From NCBI GenBank assembly GCA_031553415.1, contig JAVBLO010000054.1, forward strand, positions 1 through 64,000: 64,000 nucleotides of DNA, written 5' to 3'. The notes under the pieces were generated by a model. The model was given only the letters and a program-made list of their open reading frames with translations. It was not told the origin of the DNA and ran no database searches. The DNA is from JAIRVZ01 sp031553415 (GTDB lineage Bacteria > Bacteroidota > Bacteroidia > Bacteroidales > Azobacteroidaceae). Shown here piece by piece: positions 1 through 8,944 of the stretch. Positions within the stretch are counted from its first letter, which is position 1. The number at the start of each line of letters is the position of its first letter. Position numbers and translations under genes: made by a program.

Positions 1-391
1 CGGTGCCGAATTTGCCTGCTTCACGCAAAAAAGCAGATTTTTGGGAGACATATCCGCAGAACAGTTGTCCCTGCCTTTGGGAACAGAAACGGCGGATAAC
101 ATCCCGTGAGGTATAATCGCCACGCTCTTCAAGTGTTTTTACTGATTCTGTTATCTCCCGGAAATCTTTCCTTATCCTGCGCCGGATAGAAGAAAGCTCT
201 TTCCTCCGTTTCTCCGGAATACCATCATAAAATACTACCGATTGGGTGTTTTCATCCCATTCTTCTTTGCTGAGCAGGTAGGGAGTGGTTGTGCTGCCTG
301 TTTTGCGGTGGCGGGTAACACACAATACCAATACACCACAACCGGGCATACGCAACGAGGCCCGGAATTTGAACTTTACAGTTGTTTTCAT
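1..391 (-). CDS. Tyrosine recombinase/integrase, N-terminal part (runs off left edge)
   Basis: Reading leftwards from the ATG at 391, the frame stays open for 130 codons to the window edge. The protein starts MKTTVKFKFRAS and continues with a basic beta-strand segment and 'LLSKEEWDENTQSV', then an Arg/Lys-rich helix (KRRKELSSIRRRIRKDF) and 'LEERGDYTSRDVI'. This is the usual order of the arm-type DNA-binding domain and the start of the SAM-like core-binding domain in Bacteroidota phage/ICE integrases. The catalytic domain (R-H-R-Y) lies outside the window. A -7-like box (TAATTTTG, 434-441 on the minus strand) precedes it. It follows the NADH dehydrogenase gene by 55 nt on the same strand. The identification rests on N-terminal pattern only, and intactness cannot be judged. 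Confidence 0.8.
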   Translation of the reverse strand, partial: MKTTVKFKFRASLRMPGCGVLVLCVTRHRKTGSTTTPYLLSKEEWDENTQSVVFYDGIPEKRRKELSSIRRRIRKDFREITESVKTLEERGDYTSRDVIRRFCSQRQGQLFCGYVSQKSAFLREAGKFGT

Positions 392-446
392 AAATAATAA
401 TACTATTTGGAATGTTATTCTTCTTTGTGAAAACAAAATTAAAACT

Positions 447-1721
447 TTATTGCTCTTTGGGACGGATTAATAATCTAAGAGAAATATCATAAGTAACATA
501 ATTCCATGCCCAATCAAGCATAACCAGAATTTTATTTTTCACTCCCAATATAGTAAAAATATGCACCCAAAGCCAAAGCCACCATGCAACTCTTCCGCTG
601 AATTTCAGTTTACCTAAATCGGCAACTGCAGCATTACGGCCAATGGTAGCCAACGAACCTTTATCTTTGAAATAAAATTTATCCGGCTGTTTACCTGTTA
701 TTGTTTTCTCAAGATTCCCGGCTACTAAATTTGCCATCTGGATAGCGCCCTGAGCCACCTGCGGATGTCCATTAGGATAATCCTGTGTTGGCATAATTGC
801 ATTGTCTCCTATCGCAAAAACATTATCAAAGCCATTGACCAGGCAATATTCGTTCACAATGATCCGGCTTCCACGCCCGTAATTTTCAGGTTTTAATCCA
901 TTTAATGTATTACCTTTTATTCCGGCAACCCAAAGCACACTTTTAGAATGCAATACCGTTCCGTCACTGGCTGTGATAATATTATTTTCATAAGAAGAAA
1001 CCGAAACATCCTGATGAATAATTACACCCCGTTTTTCCAATGTTTCAGCAGCATGAAACGATGCATTTTCTGACATGGTGGCAAGCAAACGCGGAGAAGC
1101 ATCTATCAACCGTATCTCCATTTTAGAAAAATCAATATCAGGATAATCCTTAGGTAATACATAATTTTTCAAATCAGCCAAAGCTCCTGCCAATTCAACT
1201 CCTGTAGCCCCTCCACCAACAATAACAAATGTCAGCAATTTTTTTAATTCATCAGGATTTTCCGTTGTTGTAGCATCTTCAAAACTTTGTAAAATATGAT
1301 TTCTTAAGAAAATGGCATCTGAAACAGATTTCAATGTCAGGGTAGTATTTCTGAGTTCATTATTGCCAAAAAAATTCGTATCACAACCACAGGCAAGCAC
1401 CAAATAATCATATGATAGATTTCCGATTGTAGTTTCTATTGCATTTTCTTCCGGAATGACACGAGTCAATTCACCCATTCGGAAATGAACATTCTTCTTC
1501 TGGAAATTTTTGCGGAAAGGATAAGCTATGGAACTTTCTTCCAACCCGGTAATTGCGACCTGATATAATAGTGGCTGAAACTGATGATAGTTATTTTTAT
1601 CCAGCAAAACAATCTGGAAATATTCAGGATTTAATTTCGTGGCTAATTTCAGTCCTCCGAAACCACCACCAACAATGACAACCCGTTTTTTCCCGGGTTC
1701 GGAAGGAATATTTGTGTTCAT
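447..1721 (-). CDS. ndh: Type II NADH:quinone oxidoreductase (NDH-2)
   Basis: Single-subunit, non-proton-pumping NADH dehydrogenase that passes electrons from NADH through FAD to the quinone pool at the inner face of the cytoplasmic membrane. The 424-residue length fits the family. The N-terminal FAD-binding Rossmann motif GGGFGG is at residues 18-23, and the second dinucleotide motif (VGGGATGVELAG) is near residue 170. The typical 'FAIGDNA' segment near residue 305 closes the FAD site. The C-terminus is rich in Trp and hydrophobic residues (WWLWLWVHIF), the part that seats NDH-2 enzymes on the membrane. It lies 33 nt downstream of the LtaS-like gene on the same strand and may be co-transcribed with it. 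The family call is secure; the exact quinone is not readable from sequence. Confidence 0.93.
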   Translation of the reverse strand: MNTNIPSEPGKKRVVIVGGGFGGLKLATKLNPEYFQIVLLDKNNYHQFQPLLYQVAITGLEESSIAYPFRKNFQKKNVHFRMGELTRVIPEENAIETTIGNLSYDYLVLACGCDTNFFGNNELRNTTLTLKSVSDAIFLRNHILQSFEDATTTENPDELKKLLTFVIVGGGATGVELAGALADLKNYVLPKDYPDIDFSKMEIRLIDASPRLLATMSENASFHAAETLEKRGVIIHQDVSVSSYENNIITASDGTVLHSKSVLWVAGIKGNTLNGLKPENYGRGSRIIVNEYCLVNGFDNVFAIGDNAIMPTQDYPNGHPQVAQGAIQMANLVAGNLEKTITGKQPDKFYFKDKGSLATIGRNAAVADLGKLKFSGRVAWWLWLWVHIFTILGVKNKILVMLDWAWNYVTYDISLRLLIRPKEQ

Positions 1722-1754
1722 AACTTTATAAATTTAATTTACTTTTGGAGAAAC

Positions 1755-3596
1755 TTATCGTTTTCCTATATCTTCATACAAATATTGCAAATATGCTTTG
1801 CCTTCTAACAACAGAGAGTCGGCATTTGTTCCCTCTTTCATGGAGATTTTTTTCGTATCGCAATCATACACCACAAATCCTTCCTGAGTAATCATACCAA
1901 AACCATTCGGGAAATCATAAAACGCATATTCACGGGTAGCCTGATTTAATATGTCTTTGCTGAAAGGCATTTCCAGATAATTTATTTTAAGTTGGCTTAA
2001 TAATGTTGCGGCTATATCTATTTGCGAACAAATCTTGTCAATTTTTTCAGGTTGCTTAACCGCTCCACCAACCCAAAGAGAAAAAATATCATGACGCTCA
2101 GGTTCATCATAGCGGATATTTTCCGGATATTTCATATCATGATCCGGAACCATGACAATCAATGTATTTTCCCATTCCGGAAGTTGTTTTAATTGTTCAA
2201 CAAACCGGCCAATACAACTATCAGTATAAGCTACACTGTTGAGATAGGGATCTTCAAATTTATGGAACGGGACTTCAAACGGTTCATGACTGCTCAAAGT
2301 TAAAAATGCCTTAAAAAAGGGAGATTTCTCTTTTTTTACATCAGAAAATAACCGCTCAAATGTGATATGATCGGGAGCTCCCCATTTACTTAATCTTTCA
2401 CCAACGGGAAAATCGGTATCTTGTGTTATATTGATTATGCCCTGCGTAACTAAATAAGATTTGATATATGCAAAATTCAAATCACCTCCATACAGGAAAG
2501 AGGTATTATATCCTTCATTTTTAAGCATTGAGGGTATGGATTTCAAGGATTGGCTTTTGGACGGATATTTGATAATAGACATTGTCGGTTGCGCCGGATA
2601 ACCGCTTAATGCACAAACAACTCCCCGATCGGTTCGGAAACTTCCGGCATACATTTTCCTGAAAAATATTCCTTCTTCCGATAACTGGTTCAAATGAGGC
2701 GTAACATCCGGGATTCCACCTAAAGGTTCCATGACTGCAGCTCCAAAACTTTCCAATATAATAAAAATAATATTGGGCCGGGATGTATTGAGGAATTGAG
2801 GAATACTGTCTGAAAGATTCTGACGGTTCAGCATTTGTTCTACAATCCGGTCTGCTTCTTCTTTATCCATGAACTGATATTGTTTGGCTTGTTTATTGGA
2901 TCTTGCCATAGAAGAAAACAGGGAAAAACACGGATCAATTGCGGCATGATTCAGGTACATGCTTTCACTGAAATAAACCCGGCTTACATTCATGGTTGAA
3001 ACGGTTACCCCTCCTCGTATGGCAATAAACATAAGTCCTAATAATAATAATATCACAATCATTTCCACTATTTTCGGGAAGATCTTTTTTTCTTGCTGTT
3101 TCTTTAGTATTTGGCTGTAAGGTTTTACGACAAATTTCTTTAATGCCCAATATTGAAAAACAGTCCAAAGCAAAACTGCAAGGACCATAAAAATTACAAT
3201 CCATACCGATACGCTGGCTGCTGCTTCTTTAGGCTGAACGATATAAGTAAATACTGTTGCATCGATACGGAATCCCCAATAAGAATAAAGCACTAAATCG
3301 GGTATAAAAATAATGGAGATAAGGAAGGATATGAGGGCGGAATAAATATTCAATATTTTTGCAAAAATCCGACTATTGACAAATACGGAAATCAATAACA
3401 GCAATCCCGGTATGGCTGTAAAATATCCGGCAACTGACATGTTCATGGGTAAACCATACCACAGTACTTTCAGGCAATTGAGAAAACCTTCGGCTGCCAA
3501 TTGATTCCAATGATAACCTAAAAAAATCGGCTTTTGAAGTACCAAAAGGACTACAAAAACCAGATAACATAATAAGAGGGTTTTAATTTTTTTCAT
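1755..3596 (-). CDS. LtaS-family membrane phosphoglycerol transferase / sulfatase-like protein
   Basis: Alkaline-phosphatase-superfamily enzyme in the lipoteichoic-acid-synthase (LtaS/MdoB) layout: five predicted membrane helices (about residues 5-22, 55-75, 85-105, 130-150, 176-194) followed by a large periplasmic catalytic domain. The domain opens with 'PNIIFIILESFGA' (metal ligand Glu282) and carries 'GSFRTDRGVV', where Thr322 is the expected nucleophile. Later metal ligands are in 'VPDHDMKYP'. Gram-negative homologues modify envelope lipids or glycans with phosphoglycerol or phosphoethanolamine; the substrate here is unknown. At 613 residues it is normal length. A full-consensus promoter lies just upstream (3617-3647), and ndh follows after 33 nt. 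Confidence 0.85.
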   Translation of the reverse strand: MKKIKTLLLCYLVFVVLLVLQKPIFLGYHWNQLAAEGFLNCLKVLWYGLPMNMSVAGYFTAIPGLLLLISVFVNSRIFAKILNIYSALISFLISIIFIPDLVLYSYWGFRIDATVFTYIVQPKEAAASVSVWIVIFMVLAVLLWTVFQYWALKKFVVKPYSQILKKQQEKKIFPKIVEMIVILLLLGLMFIAIRGGVTVSTMNVSRVYFSESMYLNHAAIDPCFSLFSSMARSNKQAKQYQFMDKEEADRIVEQMLNRQNLSDSIPQFLNTSRPNIIFIILESFGAAVMEPLGGIPDVTPHLNQLSEEGIFFRKMYAGSFRTDRGVVCALSGYPAQPTMSIIKYPSKSQSLKSIPSMLKNEGYNTSFLYGGDLNFAYIKSYLVTQGIINITQDTDFPVGERLSKWGAPDHITFERLFSDVKKEKSPFFKAFLTLSSHEPFEVPFHKFEDPYLNSVAYTDSCIGRFVEQLKQLPEWENTLIVMVPDHDMKYPENIRYDEPERHDIFSLWVGGAVKQPEKIDKICSQIDIAATLLSQLKINYLEMPFSKDILNQATREYAFYDFPNGFGMITQEGFVVYDCDTKKISMKEGTNADSLLLEGKAYLQYLYEDIGKR

Positions 3597-3616
3597 GAAA
3601 GTTTTTTAAAACTTCA

Positions 3617-3647
3617 CAAAAGTAGTATTTTAAGACATTTGCTCAAA
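3617..3647 (-). promoter_or_regulatory. Bacteroidota promoter of the LtaS-like gene
   Basis: On the minus strand, TTTG (3647-3644), a 19-nt spacer and TACTTTTG (3624-3617) match the Bacteroidota vegetative consensus TTTG-N19-TAnnTTTG exactly. The ATG at 3596 would follow a leader of about 15-20 nt. Confidence 0.8.
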
Positions 3648-3708
3648 ACAAACCGGACATTCAAACGTTTAAATATTAAACAGGTTTAATTTATTAAAAC
3701 ATAGCGTT

Positions 3709-3945
3709 ATGAAAAATGGTAGTGCATTATTGGGTGGCGTTGTTTTAGGCGCCTTGGTAGGAGTTGGTGTAGGTTATTTACTTGGTGTTGACTCAGAAAA
3801 GAAACAGCATTGGCTGAAGTTGCTGAACGAAAAAATTCTAAGACGTGGCTGTTGTTGCGGTGAAGATTGCGATTGCGGCGATGATTGCACTTGCGGTTGC
3901 AAAGATAAAGATAAGGATAAAGAAGCTGCAGTAGAAAAAGCGTGA
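3709..3945 (+). CDS. Small membrane-anchored Cys-rich protein (glycine-zipper helix plus eight-Cys tail)
   Basis: A 78-residue protein. Residues 6-27 form a Gly-rich hydrophobic helix (GGVVLGALVGVGVGYLLG) like those in YtxH/glycine-zipper proteins. A short basic amphipathic segment follows. Residues 48-65 hold eight cysteines in a metallothionein-like spacing (CCC-x3-C-x-C-x3-C-x-C-x-C), and the tail is an alternating Lys-Asp run. I infer an inner-membrane protein displaying a thiol-rich metal-binding or redox tail, but no function is assigned. It stands alone on the plus strand between a minus-strand gene and convergent nifJ, with no clear TAnnTTTG box upstream. The overlapping antisense frame is rejected because this frame gives a coherent helix plus Cys cluster. 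Confidence 0.7.
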   Translation: MKNGSALLGGVVLGALVGVGVGYLLGVDSEKKQHWLKLLNEKILRRGCCCGEDCDCGDDCTCGCKDKDKDKEAAVEKA

Positions 3946-3987
3946 TTCTTAAACGCGATTATAGAGTCAGTTAATTTAAAACAGAAA

Positions 3988-4058
3988 CGGTGAACAACGA
4001 ACTCACGTTCACTGTTCACCGTTCACATATTATTTCAGGGCAACCACGAAGGTTGCCC
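3988..4058. repeat. Two adjacent palindromic hairpins between convergent genes
   Basis: The first hairpin has 9-bp arms CGGTGAACA (3988-3996) and TGTTCACCG (4013-4021), with further GTTCAC copies around it. The second has 8-bp arms GGGCAACC (4038-4045) and GGTTGCCC (4051-4058) with loop ACGAA. They sit between the plus-strand Cys-rich gene and the 3' end of minus-strand nifJ. They probably act as a bidirectional transcript end and have the look of dispersed intergenic repeats. There is no long T tract, so termination is inferred only from position and structure. Confidence 0.65.
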
Positions 4059-4072
4059 CTACGAAATCACAT

Positions 4073-7000
4073 TTATTCTGCAGAATTTGCTTCAAAATTC
4101 ATAGCAGACATTCTCTTATAACCGGCTAAACGCCATTCTGCATTTTCCTGAGTTATTTTAAACAATTCTTTAGCTTCCTCAGGATATTGTTTCATCAAAG
4201 AAGAAAAACGAACTTCGCTTTTAAGGAAATCCTGGAATTTGCTCCAATCCGGATCTTTGGAATCCAATTGGAAAGGATTTTTTCCTTCAGCTTCCAATCT
4301 TGGATCAAAACGCCACAAATGCCAGTATCCACATTCAACAGCAGCTTTTTGTTCTGCCTGGGCTTTACCCATACCACTTCTCAAACCGTGGTTGATACAT
4401 GGAGAATAAGCGATAACGATTGATGGCCCGTCATAAGCTTCAGCTTCGCGGATAGCCTTCAATGTTTGCGCCTGGTTAGCTCCCATAGCAACTTGAGCAA
4501 CATATACATATCCATAAGTGGTTGCAATCATACCCAAATCTTTCTTACGGATACGTTTTCCTGAAGCAGCAAATTTAGCTACAGCGCCTACCGGAGTAGA
4601 TTTCGATGATTGGCCTCCTGTGTTGGAATAAACTTCGGTATCTACAACAAGTATATTTACATTCTGACCGGAAGCGATTACGTGGTCTAATCCACCGAAA
4701 CCGATGTCATAAGCCCAACCGTCGCCACCGATGATCCATTGTGAACGTTTTACAAAATAATGTTTCAATTCAGTCAATTGTTTGCAAATATCACAGGTGC
4801 AAGCTTCAACCATCGGAATCAATTTGTCTGCAACTTCACGAGTTACTGCATAATTACCGCGGTTGTCGATCCATTGCTGGAACAAAGCTTTCATTTCATC
4901 CGGACAACAGGTGCAAGCCATTCCTTCTTTCATCAGGCGTTCAACGCGATCACGCATTACTTCCGAACCGATGTTCATACCCAAACCATATTCTGCATTG
5001 TCTTCGAACAATGAGTTAGCCCAAGCCACACCATGTCCTTGTGCATTTTTAGTATAGGGAGTAGAAGGAGCCGAACCTGAATAAATTGAAGTACACCCTG
5101 TTGCATTCGCTACCATTTGGTGGTCGCCAAACAATTGGGAAATCAATTTTACATAAGGAGTTTCGCCACAACCGGCACAAGCTCCTGAGAACTCAAACAA
5201 CGGAGTTGCAAACTGCGAGTTTTTCACGTTCAATGAAGTGTCTACCAAATGTTGTTTTGATTTCACTTCTTTCGAACAGAAATCCCAGTTCTTTTGGTTT
5301 TCATATTGAGTTTCGATCGGCATCATCTGCAATGCTTTGTTGCCTTTGTTGCCCGGACAAACATCAGGACAGTTGCCGCAACCCATACAGTCAAGCACAT
5401 CAACCTGGATTCGGAATGTAGTTCCTTCGAATTGTTTTCCCTGAGTTTTCAGCATAGTCATATCAGCGGGAGCTTTGGCTTGCTCGGCGGCATCCAACAC
5501 AAACGGACGAATGGCAGCATGAGGACAAACATAAGCACACTGGTTACATTGGATACAGTTTTCAGGAATCCAAACAGGGACATGACTTGCCACCCCACGT
5601 TTTTCATAAGCAGCAGTTCCTTGGTTCCAGGTTCCGTCTTCACGACCTTTGAATGCAGATACAGGAAGATCGTCTCCAGCCTGTGCATTAATTGGACGAA
5701 CCACTTTAGCAATGAATTCAGGAACATTAGCATCTGCCTTTTCAGCTTCTAACTGAATATTAGCCCATTCTGCAGGAACTTCGATTTTAACTACATCACC
5801 ACCACGATCAACAGCGGCATAGTTCATGTTTACGATATCTTCTCCTTTTTTACCGTATGATTTTACGATAAATTTCTTCATTTGCTCCACAGCCAATTCA
5901 TAAGGAATTACACCTGTGATTTTGAAGAATGCAGATTGAAGGATTGTATTGGTTCTGTTACCCAAACCGATTTCTTCAGCAATACCTGTAGCATTGATGG
6001 TATAGAAATTGATTTTGTTAACAGCCAAATATTTCTTTACATTATCAGGAAGATTTTTTTTCACTTCTTCAGCATTCCAGATAGTATTCAAAAGGAATGT
6101 ACCTCCTTTTTTCAATCCTTTGGTTACATCATACAAACGAAGATATGCTTGTACGTGACAAGCAACGAAGTCGGGAGTATTTACCAGATAAGTAGAACGG
6201 ATAGGATTATCACCAAAACGCAAGTGTGAACAAGTGAAACCTCCGGATTTCTTGGAATCGTAAGCGAAATAAGCTTGTGAATATTTATCGGTATTGTCAC
6301 CAATGATTTTGATAGAGTTTTTGTTAGCTCCTACTGTACCATCAGCACCCAATCCATAGAATTTAGCTTCGAAAGGTCCACCTTCAAACGCCAATTCTTC
6401 TTTTTGAGGAAGAGACGTGAAAGTAACATCATCAACGATACCAATAGTGAAACCGTTTTTAGGTTCGGGTAACGACAAGTTTTCGTAAACCGCCAGAATT
6501 TGAGCCGGAGTAGTATCTTTAGAAGACAAACCGTAACGACCGCCTACGATAGTCGGTTCTTCTTTTGATCCGTAGAAACAATCTTTTACATCTAAGTAAA
6601 GCGGTTCGCCGGTAGCTCCCGGCTCTTTTGTTCTGTCTAATACGGCAATGCGTTTAGCAGTTTTAGGAACAGCAGCCAGGAAATGTTTAGCAGAGAAAGG
6701 ACGATACAGGTGAACTGCAACCAATCCTACTTTTTCTCCTTTTCCGTTCAAATAGTCGATAGTTTCTTTGATAGCTTCCGTAACAGAACCCATGGCGATG
6801 ATTACACGGTCAGCGTCAGCAGCGCCATAATAATCGAACAAACCATATTTGCGTCCGGCCAAAGCACTCAATTGGTTTACATATTCTTCAACGATGCCAA
6901 CTACTTCATTGTAATATACATTGGAAGCCTCACGAGCCTGGAAGTAAATATCAGGATTTTCAGCCATACCGCGAGCTACAGGATTTTCGGGATTTAATGC

Positions 7001-7624
7001 ACGTTGACGGAATTCAGCCAATGCTTTTTGGTCAATCATTGGAGCTAAATCTTCGTTTTCAAGCATTTCTATTTTTTGGATTTCGTGAGATGTACGGAAT
7101 CCATCAAAGAAATGTACGAAAGGAACACGTGATTTGATTGCCGATAAGTGAGCGACAGCAGCCAAGTCCATTACCTCTTGTACCGAACCAGTCGCAAACA
7201 TAGCGCAACCTGTTTGGCGTACAGCCATAACATCCTGATGGTCACCAAAGATAGAAAGCGCATGGGAAGCCAATGCGCGGGCCGATACGTGGTAAACGCC
7301 AGGAAGCAATTCTCCTGCTACTTTGTACATGTTAGGAATCATCAATAACAAACCTTGGGAAGCGGTAAATGTTGTAGATAATGTTCCCGCCTGTAATGCT
7401 CCATGCATAGCGCCTGCAGCGCCTGCTTCAGATTGCATTTCGTCTACGCGGACTTTTTCGCCGAAGATGTTTTTTCTTCCGGCGGCGGCCCACTCATCAA
7501 CATATTCAGCCATTGTTGATGACGGAGTGATAGGATAAATCGAAGCTGTTTCGCTGAACATATACGCGATATGAGCAGCAGCCTGATTACCATCACAAGT
7601 TAAAAATTTCTTTTGCTTTGCCAT
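4073..7624 (-). CDS. nifJ: Pyruvate:ferredoxin (flavodoxin) oxidoreductase, single-chain
   Basis: Oxidatively decarboxylates pyruvate to acetyl-CoA and CO2, reducing ferredoxin or flavodoxin; a central step of anaerobic carbon metabolism in the cytoplasm. The 1183 residues match the fused single-chain form. Visible parts in order: the N-terminal pyruvate/TPP pyrimidine domain ('YPITPSS' near residue 31), the gamma-type domain in the middle, two 4Fe-4S clusters (CIQCNQCAYVCP near residue 690 and CMGCGNCPDVCP about 55 residues later), the 'CAGCGE' cysteines of the third cluster, and the TPP diphosphate site GDGWAYDIGFGG near residue 963 followed by 'DTEVYSNTGGQ'. The ATG start is unambiguous. 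The gene is separated from the upstream AAA ATPase gene by a reiterated hairpin repeat. I see no strong -7 box immediately upstream. Confidence 0.96.
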   Translation of the reverse strand: MAKQKKFLTCDGNQAAAHIAYMFSETASIYPITPSSTMAEYVDEWAAAGRKNIFGEKVRVDEMQSEAGAAGAMHGALQAGTLSTTFTASQGLLLMIPNMYKVAGELLPGVYHVSARALASHALSIFGDHQDVMAVRQTGCAMFATGSVQEVMDLAAVAHLSAIKSRVPFVHFFDGFRTSHEIQKIEMLENEDLAPMIDQKALAEFRQRALNPENPVARGMAENPDIYFQAREASNVYYNEVVGIVEEYVNQLSALAGRKYGLFDYYGAADADRVIIAMGSVTEAIKETIDYLNGKGEKVGLVAVHLYRPFSAKHFLAAVPKTAKRIAVLDRTKEPGATGEPLYLDVKDCFYGSKEEPTIVGGRYGLSSKDTTPAQILAVYENLSLPEPKNGFTIGIVDDVTFTSLPQKEELAFEGGPFEAKFYGLGADGTVGANKNSIKIIGDNTDKYSQAYFAYDSKKSGGFTCSHLRFGDNPIRSTYLVNTPDFVACHVQAYLRLYDVTKGLKKGGTFLLNTIWNAEEVKKNLPDNVKKYLAVNKINFYTINATGIAEEIGLGNRTNTILQSAFFKITGVIPYELAVEQMKKFIVKSYGKKGEDIVNMNYAAVDRGGDVVKIEVPAEWANIQLEAEKADANVPEFIAKVVRPINAQAGDDLPVSAFKGREDGTWNQGTAAYEKRGVASHVPVWIPENCIQCNQCAYVCPHAAIRPFVLDAAEQAKAPADMTMLKTQGKQFEGTTFRIQVDVLDCMGCGNCPDVCPGNKGNKALQMMPIETQYENQKNWDFCSKEVKSKQHLVDTSLNVKNSQFATPLFEFSGACAGCGETPYVKLISQLFGDHQMVANATGCTSIYSGSAPSTPYTKNAQGHGVAWANSLFEDNAEYGLGMNIGSEVMRDRVERLMKEGMACTCCPDEMKALFQQWIDNRGNYAVTREVADKLIPMVEACTCDICKQLTELKHYFVKRSQWIIGGDGWAYDIGFGGLDHVIASGQNVNILVVDTEVYSNTGGQSSKSTPVGAVAKFAASGKRIRKKDLGMIATTYGYVYVAQVAMGANQAQTLKAIREAEAYDGPSIVIAYSPCINHGLRSGMGKAQAEQKAAVECGYWHLWRFDPRLEAEGKNPFQLDSKDPDWSKFQDFLKSEVRFSSLMKQYPEEAKELFKITQENAEWRLAGYKRMSAMNFEANSAE

Positions 7625-7656
7625 AATTGTTAGTATAATTGAAATTACTTGATTTT

Positions 7657-7735
7657 AGAAGTGAGAAGTGGGGAAGTTAGAAGTGAGAGGTACTTATTCC
7701 AACTTCCCACGTCTAACTTCTCACTTCTTTTTTTT
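7657..7735. repeat. GAAGTGAG-unit hairpin between the AAA ATPase gene and nifJ
   Basis: The left arm AGAAGTGAGAAGT (7657-7669) is perfectly complementary to ACTTCTCACTTCT (7716-7728), with an inner GGGGAAGTT/AACTTCCC pairing. It is built from short tandem units (GAAGTGAG, GAAGTTAG). Eight T residues (7728-7735) follow on the plus strand, and the ATPase stop codon (7734-7736) lies in this edge. The same units recur near 48670 and 51366. Confidence 0.75.
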
Positions 7736-8921
7736 AATAAAGGAACCCAAACAGCCAAAGTGGAATCTTCTTCCCTTCTCCTATTTCAATTCCATCCACA
7801 GCATAATAATTTTCTTCAAAATATTTGCTGTTCGGACTGTTGATATCTTCTATCCTGAAATTGTATTTATTATCTATCAAAAATTGTGCCCCATCATTTT
7901 GTCCCAGATTCACTTTATAATCCTTGTGTATCTGATTATAAAAGAATGTTTCACGAAGCGCTTGTTTATCCACATGGACAGGACGAACGGCATACATTAA
8001 ATTCGTATTTTGCATGTACAACATGGCCGGTTTTTTAGGAAACTCTTCATCAACAGGATATAGCATATTGATTAAACGGGCATCTTTCAAATATTTAATA
8101 TAATTCATCACAGTTGCACGGGAGGTTTCAATCTCACTGCTCAACTGGCTTACATTAGGTGTTCCCGGCGTAGAGATGGATAGTAAATAAAGGAGTTTAC
8201 GTAGCTTAGGCAAATAGCTTTGTTCTATTTGCTTGATTGAGAGCACATCTACCTCTATCATCATGTTCATCGTCTTCAACAGATTTTCCGAGAAATTTCT
8301 TTTTTCTAAAAAAAAGGGGTAAAAACCATGATGTTCATATCCTTCAAGATACGCCAGCGGCTTAGTCCGGCTACATATATCTGTTGCTATTTTTTTATGA
8401 TCCCGGATTATTTCATCCAAAGAATAATATTTGAAATCTGTCTCTGCCAGCAGATTCAGATATTCCCTGAACGAATATCCCCTCAAATTATATGAAGTTA
8501 CTTTACCTGACAAGTCAGGATTTTCTTCTTTTAAACGCATGACGGAAGATCCTGTGAAGATAATCTTCAAATCAGGATAATTATCATAACAATAACGCAG
8601 TTCTTTCGACCATTCCGGATATTTGAAAACCTGATCGATCAATAAAACTTTTCCTCCTTTCATCCTGAACTCATTTGCAAAATCTTTCAGTGTTTTAACC
8701 GTAAAATAGAAATTGTTCAGATTGATATAAAGACATTCCCTCGTGTCGGCCGGAAAATTCTCTTTAGCGTATTGCAATAAAATGGTAGTTTTTCCGACGC
8801 CTCTCGAACCTTTGATTCCGATTAACCGGTCATCCCAGTTAATTTCATCCATCAATTGCCTGCGTATAGGACTATTGATGTGTTCTACAAGATATTGATG
8901 CGTTCTAAAAAAGGACTCCAT
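7734..8921 (-). CDS. AAA ATPase with C-terminal DUF4143-like domain (Walker B Glu replaced by Gln)
   Basis: A 395-residue protein of the AAA_14/DUF4143 group. Walker A is GSRGVGKTT (about residues 33-41); the Walker B strand is 'KVLLIDQVFKYPEW', followed by the sensor strand 'IIFTGSSVMRL' and a C-terminal winged-helix-like/DUF4143 region. Proteins of this type are common, often multicopy and mobile in Bacteroidota, and their biological role is poorly defined. Walker B reads Asp-Gln, not the usual Asp-Glu; Gln there normally slows ATP hydrolysis. The ATG at 8921 is chosen because a full promoter at 8945-8975 overlaps the longer TTG-initiated frame, and because MESFFRTHQYL is the normal family beginning. 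It stands alone between nifJ and rodA. Confidence 0.8.
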   Translation of the reverse strand: MESFFRTHQYLVEHINSPIRRQLMDEINWDDRLIGIKGSRGVGKTTILLQYAKENFPADTRECLYINLNNFYFTVKTLKDFANEFRMKGGKVLLIDQVFKYPEWSKELRYCYDNYPDLKIIFTGSSVMRLKEENPDLSGKVTSYNLRGYSFREYLNLLAETDFKYYSLDEIIRDHKKIATDICSRTKPLAYLEGYEHHGFYPFFLEKRNFSENLLKTMNMMIEVDVLSIKQIEQSYLPKLRKLLYLLSISTPGTPNVSQLSSEIETSRATVMNYIKYLKDARLINMLYPVDEEFPKKPAMLYMQNTNLMYAVRPVHVDKQALRETFFYNQIHKDYKVNLGQNDGAQFLIDNKYNFRIEDINSPNSKYFEENYYAVDGIEIGEGKKIPLWLFGFLY

Positions 8922-8944
8922 GGGGAATTTATTTTTATAGCATG

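Noticed and set aside
3774..4019. 81-codon minus-strand frame opposite the Cys-rich gene
   Set aside because: It is the antisense image of the Cys/Lys-Asp repeats (Ser/Leu/Gln runs) and runs through the hairpin repeats; the plus frame has a coherent helix and Cys cluster.
5294..5752. 152-codon plus-strand frame antisense to nifJ, and similar long antisense frames in thrS, susC and other genes
   Set aside because: They lie inside strongly supported genes on the other strand, have no recognisable domain or promoter, and are expected shadows of codon bias.
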